Of a DNA stretch of 64,000 nucleotides, positions 16,811 to 25,275 are shown piece by piece. The notes below the pieces were generated by a model. That model did not search any database and was not told where the DNA came from. It saw nothing but the letters and a program-made list of their open reading frames with translations. Source of the stretch: SZUA-584 sp964441275 (lineage in GTDB: Bacteria; Bacillota; Clostridia; Christensenellales; SZUA-584); NCBI GenBank assembly GCA_964441275.1, contig CAYTUG010000009.1, positions 1 to 64,000 of the forward strand, in the 5' to 3' direction. Each line of letters opens with the position of its first letter. Position 1 is the stretch's first letter. The translations under genes and the position numbers were made by a program.

Positions 16811-19228
16811 TCAGCTTACCACAATATTGGCAATGCTACCCGGCACAATTATTACCTTGCGCACAGTTTTGCCTGCAAAAAGCGCAGTGAAATCGGCGTT
16901 ACCCATTATCTGGTTTTCAATATCCTCTTTTGATGCATCGGAAGACACATTGAATTTTCTGCGGGTTTTTCCGTTTATCTGCAAAGCCATCTCTATGGTT
17001 TTGCGCCGCAGCGCAGTTTCATCGTATTGAGGGTAGGGCGCGTTAAATACTGAATAAGGCTGTCCGATTGTTTCCCAAAGCTCTTCAGCAAAATGCGGGG
17101 CAAATGGCGCAATCAGCCTAACTAAAATATTTGCGGATTGGGTGCACAAGTCTTTATCGGGCGCGTTGTCCAAATACTTTATAAGAGCGTTGACATATTC
17201 CATAAGGCGGGCGATAGAAGTGTTAAACGAGAAAACCTCAATATCTTCACGCATATGCTTTATTGCGTAATTTTGCGCGTATAACAAATCTTCTTTGCCC
17301 GAATCGCTTTTAGAGCCTTGCGATATCAGCCTTTGCACAGTGCGCTCCACACGCTCAAGGAAGCGAAACATAGAGCGTATTCCGGCTTCATTCCAAGAGC
17401 CGCCTTCGATATACGAAAACCCAAAGCCTAAATACATGCGCAGAGAGTCGCTGCCAAATTCTTTTATGTAAGAATCGGGCGATATCACATTCTCGCGCGA
17501 CTTGCTCATCCGCTGCCCGTCGGGTCCAAGAATAACGCCCTGATGTACAAGAGAAGTAAAAGGCTCTTCAAATCTGCAATAACCCATATCGTGCAGCGCC
17601 ATTGTAAAAAACCGCGCGTACAATAGATGCATGCAGGTATGCTCCGCACCGCCCACATACTTATCGACCGGAAGCATTTTGTTTATCCACTCCGTATCAA
17701 ACGCTTTATCATCGTTGCGGTTGTCCGGATAGCGCAGGAAATACCACGATGAGCACACAAAAGTATCCATGGTATCTGCGTCTCGCAAAGCGTTGCCGCC
17801 GCAGACAGGGCACTTTGCATGCAGGAAGGATTCCGACTTAAGCAAAGGCGATGTGCCGTCGGGGGTAAAATCGACATCGTAGGGCAGCGTAACGGGCAAA
17901 TCGGTTTCGGGTACGGGCACTTCGCCGCATTTGTCGCAATAAACTATCGGGATGGGAGTGCCCCAGTAACGTTGCCTTGATATCAGCCAATCGCGCAGCC
18001 GGTATGTTGTTCTAAAATCCGCATTGCCTGCCGACTTTAGCTTTTGCGTTATAGCTTTCTTAGCTTGCTCCACAGTAAGATCATCAAATTCTTCGCTGTT
18101 TACCAACGTCCCGTCACCTGTGAAAGGCAATGTGTCATCTTCTCCCGGGCAGCCTTTTACCACACGCTTTATGGGCAGATTATATTTTTGCGCAAATTCA
18201 AAGTCTCTCTCGTCATGCGCGGGAACCGCCATAACTGCGCCGGTTCCGTACGAATAAAGCACATAATCCGCAACATATACGGGAATCCGACTGCCGTCTA
18301 CAGGGTTTATGGCGTAAGCGCCGGTAAAAACGCCTGTTTTTTCGCGCGTTGCCGACAGTCTATCAATTTCATTGGCATGTGCCGCGGCATCGATATACTC
18401 AAAAACGGCGGCACTGCACTCGGCGGCAGTAATTTTTGGCACTAACGGATGTTCGGGAGCTAAAACAGCGTATGTGCAACCGAACAATGTATCCGCTCTT
18501 GTGGTGAATACGGTAAAGGATTCGCCAGTCTCTAAATTAAATTTGATTTCGGAGCCTATGGATTCGCCTATCCAGTTGCGCTGCATCATTTTAGTTTTTT
18601 CAGGCCAGTCAATAGAATCAAGATTTTTTAGCAGCCGCTGCGCGTAATCGGTTATTTTGAAAAACCACTGGGTTAAATTTTTGTGTTTTACGGGCGTTGA
18701 GCAGCGCTCGCAGCAACCGTTTAGCACTTGTTCGTTGGCAAGCACAGTGTTGCAACCTTCGCACCAGTTAACCGGCGCTTGCTTTCTGTATGCCAATCCG
18801 TTCTTGTAAAGCTGTAAAAAACACCATTGAGTCCATTTATAATAGTCGGGCATACAGGTTTTTATCTCATAATCCCAATCAAACATCGCTCCCATTTCTT
18901 TTAGTTGTTTTTCCATAGTTTCGATATTTGCATGGGTAGAGTCTTCGGGATGGATTCCGGTTTTTATTGCATAGTTTTCGGCGGGAAGCCCAAAGGCGTC
19001 AAACCCCATCGGCTGAAACACCTCATAGCCGTTCATCCTGACGTATCTTGCATACGAGTCTGTTAGTCCGTAATTGTACCAATGCCCAAGGTGCAGCCTT
19101 GCCCCCGAAGGATAAGAAAACATCTCAAGTATGTATCTTTTCTTTTTCACATTGTTTTTGTCAAACTTATATAGCTTAGTTTGTTCCCAAATTTTGCGCC
19201 ACTTTTTTTCTATTTGCAATAAATCCAT
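16811..19228 (-). CDS. leuS: Leucyl-tRNA synthetase
   Basis: LeuRS charges tRNA-Leu. The 805-residue product has the class I motif GARLHLGHWYNYG (HIGH equivalent), a zinc-type CEGCNTVLANEQV cluster and the editing (CP1) domain containing FTTRADTLFGCTYAVLAPEHP. The KMSKS-type loop reads RMSKSRENV. Start 19228 is preferred over 19258, because it gives the canonical MDLLQIEKKWRKIWEQ and GGGGGA precedes it. It lies 59 bases downstream of ispDF and is followed at once by queT. No T-box leader fits in the short upstream gap. Confidence 0.96.
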   Translation of the reverse strand: MDLLQIEKKWRKIWEQTKLYKFDKNNVKKKRYILEMFSYPSGARLHLGHWYNYGLTDSYARYVRMNGYEVFQPMGFDAFGLPAENYAIKTGIHPEDSTHANIETMEKQLKEMGAMFDWDYEIKTCMPDYYKWTQWCFLQLYKNGLAYRKQAPVNWCEGCNTVLANEQVLNGCCERCSTPVKHKNLTQWFFKITDYAQRLLKNLDSIDWPEKTKMMQRNWIGESIGSEIKFNLETGESFTVFTTRADTLFGCTYAVLAPEHPLVPKITAAECSAAVFEYIDAAAHANEIDRLSATREKTGVFTGAYAINPVDGSRIPVYVADYVLYSYGTGAVMAVPAHDERDFEFAQKYNLPIKRVVKGCPGEDDTLPFTGDGTLVNSEEFDDLTVEQAKKAITQKLKSAGNADFRTTYRLRDWLISRQRYWGTPIPIVYCDKCGEVPVPETDLPVTLPYDVDFTPDGTSPLLKSESFLHAKCPVCGGNALRDADTMDTFVCSSWYFLRYPDNRNDDKAFDTEWINKMLPVDKYVGGAEHTCMHLLYARFFTMALHDMGYCRFEEPFTSLVHQGVILGPDGQRMSKSRENVISPDSYIKEFGSDSLRMYLGFGFSYIEGGSWNEAGIRSMFRFLERVERTVQRLISQGSKSDSGKEDLLYAQNYAIKHMREDIEVFSFNTSIARLMEYVNALIKYLDNAPDKDLCTQSANILVRLIAPFAPHFAEELWETIGQPYSVFNAPYPQYDETALRRKTIEMALQINGKTRRKFNVSSDASKEDIENQIMGNADFTALFAGKTVRKVIIVPGSIANIVVS

Positions 19229-19287
19229 CGTATGTCCCCCAAACTTTTGCTTGCACAATTATTATCTATAATTATTTAAAATCAATG

Positions 19288-20418
19288 CTATGCTAAAATC
19301 ACTGCGACAGCATGTGCGGATATTCCCTCGCCGGCGCCTTCGAAACCCATTCCTTCGGTTGTAGTAGTTTTTACGCTTACCAATTTTACATCTATCTGTA
19401 ACGCCGTTGCAATATTTTTGCGCATCTGTTCGATATATGGGGATAGCTTTGGCAGCTGCGCCACTACGGTTGCGTCAATGTTTGCAATACTGCAGCCAAT
19501 GTTGTCTAAAATCTCTTTTGTACGTTCAAGCAGAAGCAAGCTGCTGATACAATAATGCTCTTGAGTACAGGGAAAATGCGCGCCTATATCTCCTGCCGCC
19601 GCAGCCCCTAAAAGGGCGTCTATTATGGCATGAACAAGCACATCCGCATCGCTGTGTCCTAAAAGCCCGCGGCTGTGCGGCACATTTACGCCCCCCAAAA
19701 TTAGTTTGCGGTCCCGCGCCAACTTATGCGCATCATAGCCGTAACCCGTGCGCGGCTGTTCACCGGCAATATATTTAGCGTGCAAAACATCCTCCGGGGC
19801 AGTTATTTTTATATTATGCCAATCCGACTCAACAAAACTTACGGGTATGCCCATGCGCTCAAGCAGCACGCACTCGTCTGTGCCAACAAAGCCGTCGGCA
19901 TCGGCCTTATCGTGAGCCGCCTTTAGCAATGCGTAACGAAATGCTTGCGGCGTTTGAATATTTACAACGTTTCGCCTGTCGATAGTTTTTGTTATTATAT
20001 CTTTGTCGAGCAGCTTTATTGTATCTTTAACACGCACTCCAACCGCTGCGGCGCCCGTTTCTGCAGCCCTCGCAATGCAATTTTGTATTGCCCCGGACGA
20101 AACAAAACAACGCGCGCCATCGTGAACAGCAACTATTTCAAATCCTTTTGCTGCCGGCAGTGCGTTTTTTACGGAAAACTGGCGTTTACTGCCCCCTTCA
20201 ACGAAAGTAAAGGGAATCGAAAGGGTTTTATTTGCTATTGGCTGGAAGAGAGGCATATCCTTCTTTTTACATACTATTATTATGTGCTTAAAATAACTGT
20301 TTAAAGCATCAAGCGTGCGTTCAAGCACAAACTTTCCGCCTATGCGCAGCAGCATTTTGTTTTCGCCCATGCGCCTTGAGCTGCCTGCTGCCAACACTAT
20401 ACAACAGGCGTCAGCCAT
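19288..20418 (-). CDS. ispDF: Bifunctional IspD/IspF (MEP pathway)
   Basis: The 376-residue product fuses two MEP-pathway enzymes. Residues 1 to about 220 are IspD (cytidylyltransferase), with IVLAAGSSRRMG and AVHDGARCFV. Residues from about 222 are IspF (2,4-cyclodiphosphate synthase), with GYGYDAHKL metal ligands, LGHSDADVLVHAIIDALLGAAAAGDIG and the C-terminal KTTTTEGMGFEGAGEGI. Both active sites look complete. The frame shows no break at the join. It overlaps the end of rqcP by eight bases and precedes leuS. ispE, the enzyme acting between the two, is at 24417-25274. Confidence 0.95.
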   Translation of the reverse strand: MADACCIVLAAGSSRRMGENKMLLRIGGKFVLERTLDALNSYFKHIIIVCKKKDMPLFQPIANKTLSIPFTFVEGGSKRQFSVKNALPAAKGFEIVAVHDGARCFVSSGAIQNCIARAAETGAAAVGVRVKDTIKLLDKDIITKTIDRRNVVNIQTPQAFRYALLKAAHDKADADGFVGTDECVLLERMGIPVSFVESDWHNIKITAPEDVLHAKYIAGEQPRTGYGYDAHKLARDRKLILGGVNVPHSRGLLGHSDADVLVHAIIDALLGAAAAGDIGAHFPCTQEHYCISSLLLLERTKEILDNIGCSIANIDATVVAQLPKLSPYIEQMRKNIATALQIDVKLVSVKTTTTEGMGFEGAGEGISAHAVAVILA

Positions 20419-20668
20419 TGCGCGTTTCTCCTATAATCTCGTACATTTCGGCGGCTTGTTCTTTGCGCGCCGTTTCCGCAACCGATAGTATTTTTATTTT
20501 AAGTATGTTAGCGCCAAACCGCACTTCGACAATGTCGCCGGGTTTTACGTCTTTACCCGCTTTGGCAACATTGCCGTTTACCAAAACCCGTTGTTTATCG
20601 CACGCTTCGCTTGCAACGGTGCGGCGTTTTATTATTCGTGATACTTTTAGAAACTTATCGAGCCTCAT
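20411..20668 (-). CDS. rqcP: S4-domain RNA-binding protein RqcP
   Basis: The 85-residue product is almost entirely one S4 RNA-binding domain: MRLDKFLKVSRIIKRRTVA at the start, then VLVNGNVAKAGKDVKPGDIVEV in outline. It matches RqcP/YabO, which works with RqcH in C-terminal Ala tailing of stalled nascent chains on 50S subunits. The ATG at 20668 is chosen over the frame start at 20737 because it begins the domain and has AGGAC upstream. It overlaps ispDF by eight bases. Confidence 0.88.
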   Translation of the reverse strand: MRLDKFLKVSRIIKRRTVASEACDKQRVLVNGNVAKAGKDVKPGDIVEVRFGANILKIKILSVAETARKEQAAEMYEIIGETRNG

Positions 20669-20755
20669 TTGGAAAGTCCTTTGTTTTTGTACATTATAAC
20701 AGAAGAAACGCTTATGGGATATAAAAAGCGTTGGCAAATAAGCGCAAGACTTTTT

Positions 20756-21214
20756 TTAAAGCTGTTTGCTCATTATCAGCCTGTCTTCACCCTCGCCGTA
20801 TTCATCTTTAACGCTATTGACAACGCTAAACCCCAATTGTTCACGGTATATGGAAAGCGCATTTGTGTTAGCAGGATCAACCGATAGGCTAACCCTTAGT
20901 ATACCGTATTGTTTAATATGGGAAAGCGCATATTCTATAAGGGTGGTGCCAACATTAAGACCGCGAAAATCCGGCAGCACCGTAACGCTAAAAAGGTACG
21001 CGGTGTCGGTATCGTTCATGCTGCGTAAAAAATAGGCGCAAGCTATCGTTTTTTCGTTCTCGTCCGCGGCAACATAAACTTTGCCGTACCGCAGCAGCGG
21101 TACAACCATATACTCGTTTAGCGCGCCGGCCTTAAAAGTCTTTTGCTCGATGAATAATATATCGCTTAAAAAATCCAGATTAGGCTCGTCAAGCACCTTG
21201 AAATTTATTTTCAT
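20756..21214 (-). CDS. GNAT-family N-acetyltransferase
   Basis: The 152-residue product has the GNAT core: a YLFSVTVLPDFRGLNVGTTLIEYAL segment with the acetyl-CoA pyrophosphate loop (RGLNVG), then LRVSLSVDPANTNALSIYREQLGF. The substrate is unknown. Length fits a stand-alone single-domain enzyme. It lies between radC and rqcP in the same orientation, 15 bases after radC. A RimI-like protein acetylase or a small-molecule acetylase are both possible. Confidence 0.85.
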   Translation of the reverse strand: MKINFKVLDEPNLDFLSDILFIEQKTFKAGALNEYMVVPLLRYGKVYVAADENEKTIACAYFLRSMNDTDTAYLFSVTVLPDFRGLNVGTTLIEYALSHIKQYGILRVSLSVDPANTNALSIYREQLGFSVVNSVKDEYGEGEDRLIMSKQL

Positions 21215-21229
21215 GGCAATCCTCCGTGC

Positions 21230-21985
21230 TTATTTTAAACGTTCGTTTAGAGCGTTGTTAAATTGCTGCATGCAGCTATATTCAGCGGCGTAAGCTTTGC
21301 TGACGCTAAACTCATCTCTCTCGATAAGCGAATCGGCCTGAAAGCTGAACGCTTCGTTATCGCAAATTATTATATGATCTAAGAGGTCTATACCAAGAGT
21401 GTGCAAAGTTGATAGTATATCCTGTGTTGTACGTATATCCGCGGACGAAGGGGAGACGCTGCCGCCCGGGTGGTTATGCGCTATAACACATTTTACGGCG
21501 TGATGCCGCAACGCCGCCGCCGCTATTTTGCCTAAATATACAGGAGATTCACAAACGCTGCCCTCGGAAAGCCGCTCGTAATGAATAACGCGGTTTTGTG
21601 TGTTGAGCCAAATCATATAAAACTGTTCAAAAGGTTTGCCGAAAAGAAGCGAACGCGCAAATTCGCAAGCGTCTTTAATTGAGATTATGGTTGGTTTTTT
21701 ACCAAGCTTGCTTTGCTCGTAAGCGCGGAAAGCATGCGGGAACACGCTTAAAAAGGCCGAAGCCTTTTTGCCTATGCCGCTTATTTGCTCTAAGTCTTTC
21801 GGGTCGGCTTCAAGCACGCCGGATAAGCTACCGAATTTTTTTATCAGCCTGTGAGCGATAGGATTTGTATCCACGCGCGGTAACGCAAAGAAAAGCAGAA
21901 ACTCCAATATTTCGTGCTCGGCAAAGCTTTCAAAGCCTTCGCTCCCAAACCGGTTGATTAGCCTTTGCCTGTGACCTTCGTGCAT
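21230..21985 (-). CDS. radC: RadC-family JAB-domain protein
   Basis: The 251-residue product has an N-terminal helix-hairpin-helix part (LIKKFGSLSGVLEADPKDL, then ISGIGKKAS) and a C-terminal JAB metalloprotease-like domain. The JAMM metal motif is complete: CVIAHNHPGGSVSPSSADI with an upstream Glu. Despite the name, a DNA repair role is doubtful for the family. The domain order and length are usual for full-size RadC (about 225-250). It heads the run toward rqcP-ispDF-leuS. Confidence 0.92.
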   Translation of the reverse strand: MHEGHRQRLINRFGSEGFESFAEHEILEFLLFFALPRVDTNPIAHRLIKKFGSLSGVLEADPKDLEQISGIGKKASAFLSVFPHAFRAYEQSKLGKKPTIISIKDACEFARSLLFGKPFEQFYMIWLNTQNRVIHYERLSEGSVCESPVYLGKIAAAALRHHAVKCVIAHNHPGGSVSPSSADIRTTQDILSTLHTLGIDLLDHIIICDNEAFSFQADSLIERDEFSVSKAYAAEYSCMQQFNNALNERLK

Positions 21986-22233
21986 ATTGCCTCCGATATG
22001 TCAAAGTTTCATTTTGCGTTTGCGGTTTTCACGCTAAAACTAAAAAGCGGCATTGTGTCTCTCAATCAAGATAATATACTCGGCATGTTGCTAAAATTAT
22101 ACAGCCCGCCATTTTACGCAGTGCGCTTGCCAACGCCTATGCCGGCGCAAGCCAATTACGAGAAACAGTTAGAATATTGCCTACCGTTATAATTATAACA
22201 TGCGTAATCAATAAATCAATCGCGCCGGTTTGT

Positions 22234-22262
22234 TTGACATGCAATAACTAACACTTTATAAT
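22234..22262 (+). promoter_or_regulatory. Perfect consensus sigma-A promoter of the ncRNA
   Basis: TTGACA (22234-22239) and TATAAT (22257-22262) are both exact consensus hexamers with the optimal 17-base spacer. The next seven bases lead to a start near 22269-22271, just where the GC-rich stem of the RNA begins. This is the strongest promoter I see in the window. Confidence 0.9.
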
Positions 22263-22269
22263 CGGTTTT

Positions 22270-22483
22270 ATGGCGGCGGGTCTGTGGTTGAAAGCCGATG
22301 CTAGCCGCGGGCGAAACGGCCCACATAAGCCAAGGATACCTTGGCGAGCATGGCGCGGTTTAGAAGTTAGCCCGGCCGAAAGGTTTTTTCGAGAGGCAAA
22401 GTAGTGGGGAGGCTAAAGCCTTGTGAGCAAAATGCCCAGCCGGCGGATGTGGGGCAAAAGACCAGGTCAGCCGCCGCTTTTTT
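22270..22483 (+). ncRNA. Structured non-coding RNA, about 214 nt, possibly raiA-like
   Basis: No plausible coding frame fills this interval. The 5' end (GCGGCGG then GTC) pairs with the 3' end (GACC...CCGCCGC), closing the whole molecule, and six T residues follow directly as an intrinsic terminator. Inside are clear hairpins: GCCAAGG-ATA-CCTTGGC (about 22328-22345), GGGC-GAAACG-GCCC and GCCC...GGGC. The region is much more GC-rich than its flanks. It does not match what I recall of SRP RNA, RNase P RNA, tmRNA or 6S RNA. Size, compact fold and very strong promoter resemble the raiA RNA of Firmicutes and Actinobacteria, but I cannot confirm that from memory. The next gene starts 113 bases beyond the terminator, so a cis-regulatory role is less likely than an independent RNA. 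Confidence 0.8.
22464..22483 (+). terminator. Intrinsic terminator of the ncRNA
   Basis: The final CCGCCGC arm pairs with the 5' end of the RNA and is followed by TTTTTTCTT. The terminator stem is therefore also the closing stem of the RNA. Confidence 0.7.
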
Positions 22484-22595
22484 CTTGTAATGTAACTTGC
22501 CCCGAATACAGATAATATATTTATCGTCAATAAGGTGTTATCGGGGTATGGTAAACCTATCGCATCAGTGGGCGCAAAAGAAACGGGGGGACATA

Positions 22596-23717
22596 ATGTT
22601 CGAAACAAAAATGCTGCTTAACGACAAACATGATTTGAAAAAATTTATTGATTTCGAGTTTGAACTGTATAAAGATGACAACAACTGGGTGGCGCCTTTG
22701 ACATTTGACACAAAAAATACCCTCTTAGGCAAAAACAATCCGCTGTTCGAAAACGGCGAACACGCTTTCTTTATGGCTTTTAACGATAAAATGCCCGTTG
22801 GCAGGGTACTTGTCGGGACGGATGAAAAGCTAAACAGAGAAAAAGGAATAAAACAGGGCTATTTTTCTATGTTCGAATGTATAAATGATTATTCAGCTTG
22901 CAAATTGCTGCTTGATGTTGCGTGCGGATGGCTAAAAGACAAAGGAATAGATAATGTCATAGGCCCGCTTTCCCCCTCTAACGGAGACGATCGAAAAGGG
23001 TTTTTAGTTAAGGGTGAAGGGGTTGCCGTTTTGTTGAACGCTTATACGAAAGATTATTACCCTTTGCTAATCGAGAAATATGGGTTTGTTAAAAATGACG
23101 ATCATTATGCGTATCTGTTTACAAAAGAAGATTTTAATTTAGAGCGGCACTGCAAGGCGGTTGAATATGCCAAAAAAAAGGGCGGGTTTCGCGTACAGAG
23201 ATTGAATGCGAAAAATATTTTAGGCGAATCCAAAGATATTAAAAAAATACTTGACAACAGCGTTCCGGCCGAATGGGATTACCTTGGCGTTCCTACCTTG
23301 CAGGCGGTAATAGATGAGTTTAAAAGCCTTGCGCAGTTTTATAACGGACGATACTGTTATATTGTGCGCAAGGGAGTAAAACCTATTGCCTTTTTGGTTG
23401 CGCTGCCCGATTACAATCAGGTGTTAAAGAAAATGAAAGGGCGCATATTCCCGTTTGGGTGGTTTAAATATTTGTATTACAAAGGCAAAATATCCGGTGT
23501 GCGGGCAATAGTGCAAATGGTAGACAGGGGTTACCAGAACATGGGCGTCAATTATGCTATGTATTACGAATTTAATAAAGATCTGAATCAGACTGAAATA
23601 GAATATGTTGAGGCGTCGTGTATAGATGAGGTAAATACCGCATCAAGGTTAAGCGTCGAGCGTTTGGGCGGAACGCATTACAGGACTTATCGGACATACA
23701 GGTTAAGGCTTAATTGA
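22596..23717 (+). CDS. GNAT-fold acyltransferase-like protein, function unknown
   Basis: The 373-residue product is soluble. The first half has a GNAT-like layout: HAFFMAFNDKMPVGRVLVGTDEKLN, a central GYFSMFECINDYSACKLLLDVACGWLKDKGI block, and IGPLSPSNGDDRKGFLVKG. Then come YTKDYYPLLIEKYGF and a second related lobe ending RLSVERLGGTHYRTYRTYRL. It resembles large bacterial proteins annotated as YghO-like or two-lobed GNAT proteins. The substrate is unknown. ATG 22596 has GGGGGG four bases upstream and gives the natural start. Its last 15 bases overlap rsmG on the other strand. Confidence 0.72.
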   Translation: MFETKMLLNDKHDLKKFIDFEFELYKDDNNWVAPLTFDTKNTLLGKNNPLFENGEHAFFMAFNDKMPVGRVLVGTDEKLNREKGIKQGYFSMFECINDYSACKLLLDVACGWLKDKGIDNVIGPLSPSNGDDRKGFLVKGEGVAVLLNAYTKDYYPLLIEKYGFVKNDDHYAYLFTKEDFNLERHCKAVEYAKKKGGFRVQRLNAKNILGESKDIKKILDNSVPAEWDYLGVPTLQAVIDEFKSLAQFYNGRYCYIVRKGVKPIAFLVALPDYNQVLKKMKGRIFPFGWFKYLYYKGKISGVRAIVQMVDRGYQNMGVNYAMYYEFNKDLNQTEIEYVEASCIDEVNTASRLSVERLGGTHYRTYRTYRLRLN

Positions 23718-24416
23718 TTCTAAGAGAGGGCTGCTCTTTATTTTTGAAAATTTGCGCGGAAATTTGTCGGGCGTAGATTTTTGTTTTTCTATAAGGAGAA
23801 GAGCGCCGTCTCCAACCGGTACGCTTTTTGCAGGTGCGCATGAAAGCGTATTAATTGCGGTTACAGATTCTTCCACTTCCTGTTTGTACGATTTTCCTTT
23901 CCAAGCGCATAAAACACCTTTGTTACGCAGCAAGGGAACCGCAAGCTCAAGCAATACCGGCAAAGGCGCTAAGGCGCGGGACAACGCTATATCAAAATGT
24001 TCGCGCAAAGAAGTGCGGGCAACATCTTCAGCGCGTGCGCATATAACGTTAATGTTTAGCGCAAGCGATTGCAAAGCATCGCGCAAAAAATTTGTTTTTT
24101 TGATTGAAGAGTCAAGCAGGCTAACGTTTAAATCCGGCCGCAATATGTAAAGCGGCACGCCCGGAAATCCGGCGCCCGTGCCTATATCGATAACAGTTGC
24201 GCCGCATTCTATTTCAAGTACATTATCGAGCAACATAGCGTGAGCAAAATGCCGCTCGGCCGAGTGGGCTTCGCCGGTGATGCGGGTTAGGTTAAGCTTT
24301 TGATTGGCGTTATAAACGAGGCGGTAATATTTTTCGCATTTCTCGAGTTGGGCTGATGAGATGTTTAGTTGCATCTGTTTGCCGAGTTTTGACAGCGTTT
24401 CAGCGAATATGCTCAT
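23703..24416 (-). CDS. rsmG: 16S rRNA (guanine527-N7) methyltransferase RsmG
   Basis: RsmG methylates G527 of 16S rRNA using SAM. The 237-residue product contains the SAM-binding block VIDIGTGAGFPGVPLYILRPDLNVSLLDS in outline, and the conserved LTRIT and RHFAHAMLLD segments before it. The Lys-rich catalytic region CAWKGKSYKQEVEE follows. Length is normal for the family. It begins directly after the ispE stop with no spacer, so the two are translationally linked. It is often found with gidA/mnmG, which is not in this window. Confidence 0.93.
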   Translation of the reverse strand: MSIFAETLSKLGKQMQLNISSAQLEKCEKYYRLVYNANQKLNLTRITGEAHSAERHFAHAMLLDNVLEIECGATVIDIGTGAGFPGVPLYILRPDLNVSLLDSSIKKTNFLRDALQSLALNINVICARAEDVARTSLREHFDIALSRALAPLPVLLELAVPLLRNKGVLCAWKGKSYKQEVEESVTAINTLSCAPAKSVPVGDGALLLIEKQKSTPDKFPRKFSKIKSSPLLESIKP

Positions 24417-25274
24417 TCAACCGCCTCCGATCACTTCAATGCCAAAATTTTGCGGACTAAACACTCCGCACAGTTCAAAATCCCCATTTATACTATCGGC
24501 CGTATTCTGTGCTTCTTCGGGCTTTTCAAACGCCGCAAACACGGTGCTTCCCGAGCCGCTCATAAGCGCGCGCTTAGCGCCCGCATTAACAAGCGCTTTG
24601 CGGGCGTCAATAATTTCCGGGGAAATTGCCAACGCCGCGGCTGTAAGCGCGTTATCCGCATAACGCAAATATTCATTTACATCGCCTTTTAATACGGCTT
24701 GCACAACAAGTTTTGTATTAACGGGCGCATGGGTGTCATATTTGCAAAATGCACTCGCGGTCGCTACACCACTGCGGGGTTTGACAATGCAATAATGCAT
24801 AAAAGCGGCCGGAAAAAGCGGTTCTAACATTTCGCCTATTCCGGTTGCGCGCGCCGTTCCGCCCATTAGGCAAAAAGGAACGTCCGCACCTATGCGCACT
24901 GCTATTTTTGAAAGCTCTGGAGCTGTAAGCCGCGTGCCAAAAAGCTTATCAAGGCCTATTAATACGGCTGCCGCATTGGCGCTTGCGCCCCCTAACCCGG
25001 ACATCAAGGGAATGCATTTTTGAATATAAATATCCGCACCTTTTATACCGGTCTTAGAGACAAAATGTTGCAGCGCTCTGTATGCGGTGCTTTTTTTTGC
25101 ATTTATCGAGCTGTTGTTAAAATATACGCGCATGTAATCGGCTTTTTTGATAGTTACGGTATCATAAAGAGAGATGCTCTGCATTATGGTATCAATTTCA
25201 TGATAACCGTCATCTCTAATGCCTTTTATATCGAGAGAGAGATTTAATTTTGCGTAGCTGCGCAGTTTAATCAT
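24417..25274 (-). CDS. ispE: 4-diphosphocytidyl-2-C-methyl-D-erythritol kinase (IspE)
   Basis: IspE phosphorylates CDP-methylerythritol in the MEP pathway, between the two activities of the ispDF fusion in this window. The 285-residue GHMP kinase has RSYAKLNLSLDIKG at the start, the GHMP ATP loop IPLMSGLGGASANAAAVL and the C-terminal RALMSGSGSTVFAAF. ATG 25274 is preferred over the frame start at 25295. It gives the normal family N-terminus, CGGAAA lies upstream, and it avoids overlap with the preceding gene. It abuts rsmG downstream. Confidence 0.94.
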   Translation of the reverse strand: MIKLRSYAKLNLSLDIKGIRDDGYHEIDTIMQSISLYDTVTIKKADYMRVYFNNSSINAKKSTAYRALQHFVSKTGIKGADIYIQKCIPLMSGLGGASANAAAVLIGLDKLFGTRLTAPELSKIAVRIGADVPFCLMGGTARATGIGEMLEPLFPAAFMHYCIVKPRSGVATASAFCKYDTHAPVNTKLVVQAVLKGDVNEYLRYADNALTAAALAISPEIIDARKALVNAGAKRALMSGSGSTVFAAFEKPEEAQNTADSINGDFELCGVFSPQNFGIEVIGGG

Positions 25275-25275
25275 A

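Noticed and set aside
19229..19287. Possible T-box leader for leuS
   Set aside because: The gap after ispDF is only 59 bases and contains no T-box core sequence.
22270..22483. Assigning the RNA as SRP RNA, 6S RNA, RNase P RNA or tmRNA
   Set aside because: The conserved cores I know for these (for example GGTCAGG with GGAA and AGCA for SRP, or GAGGAAAGTCC for RNase P) are absent.
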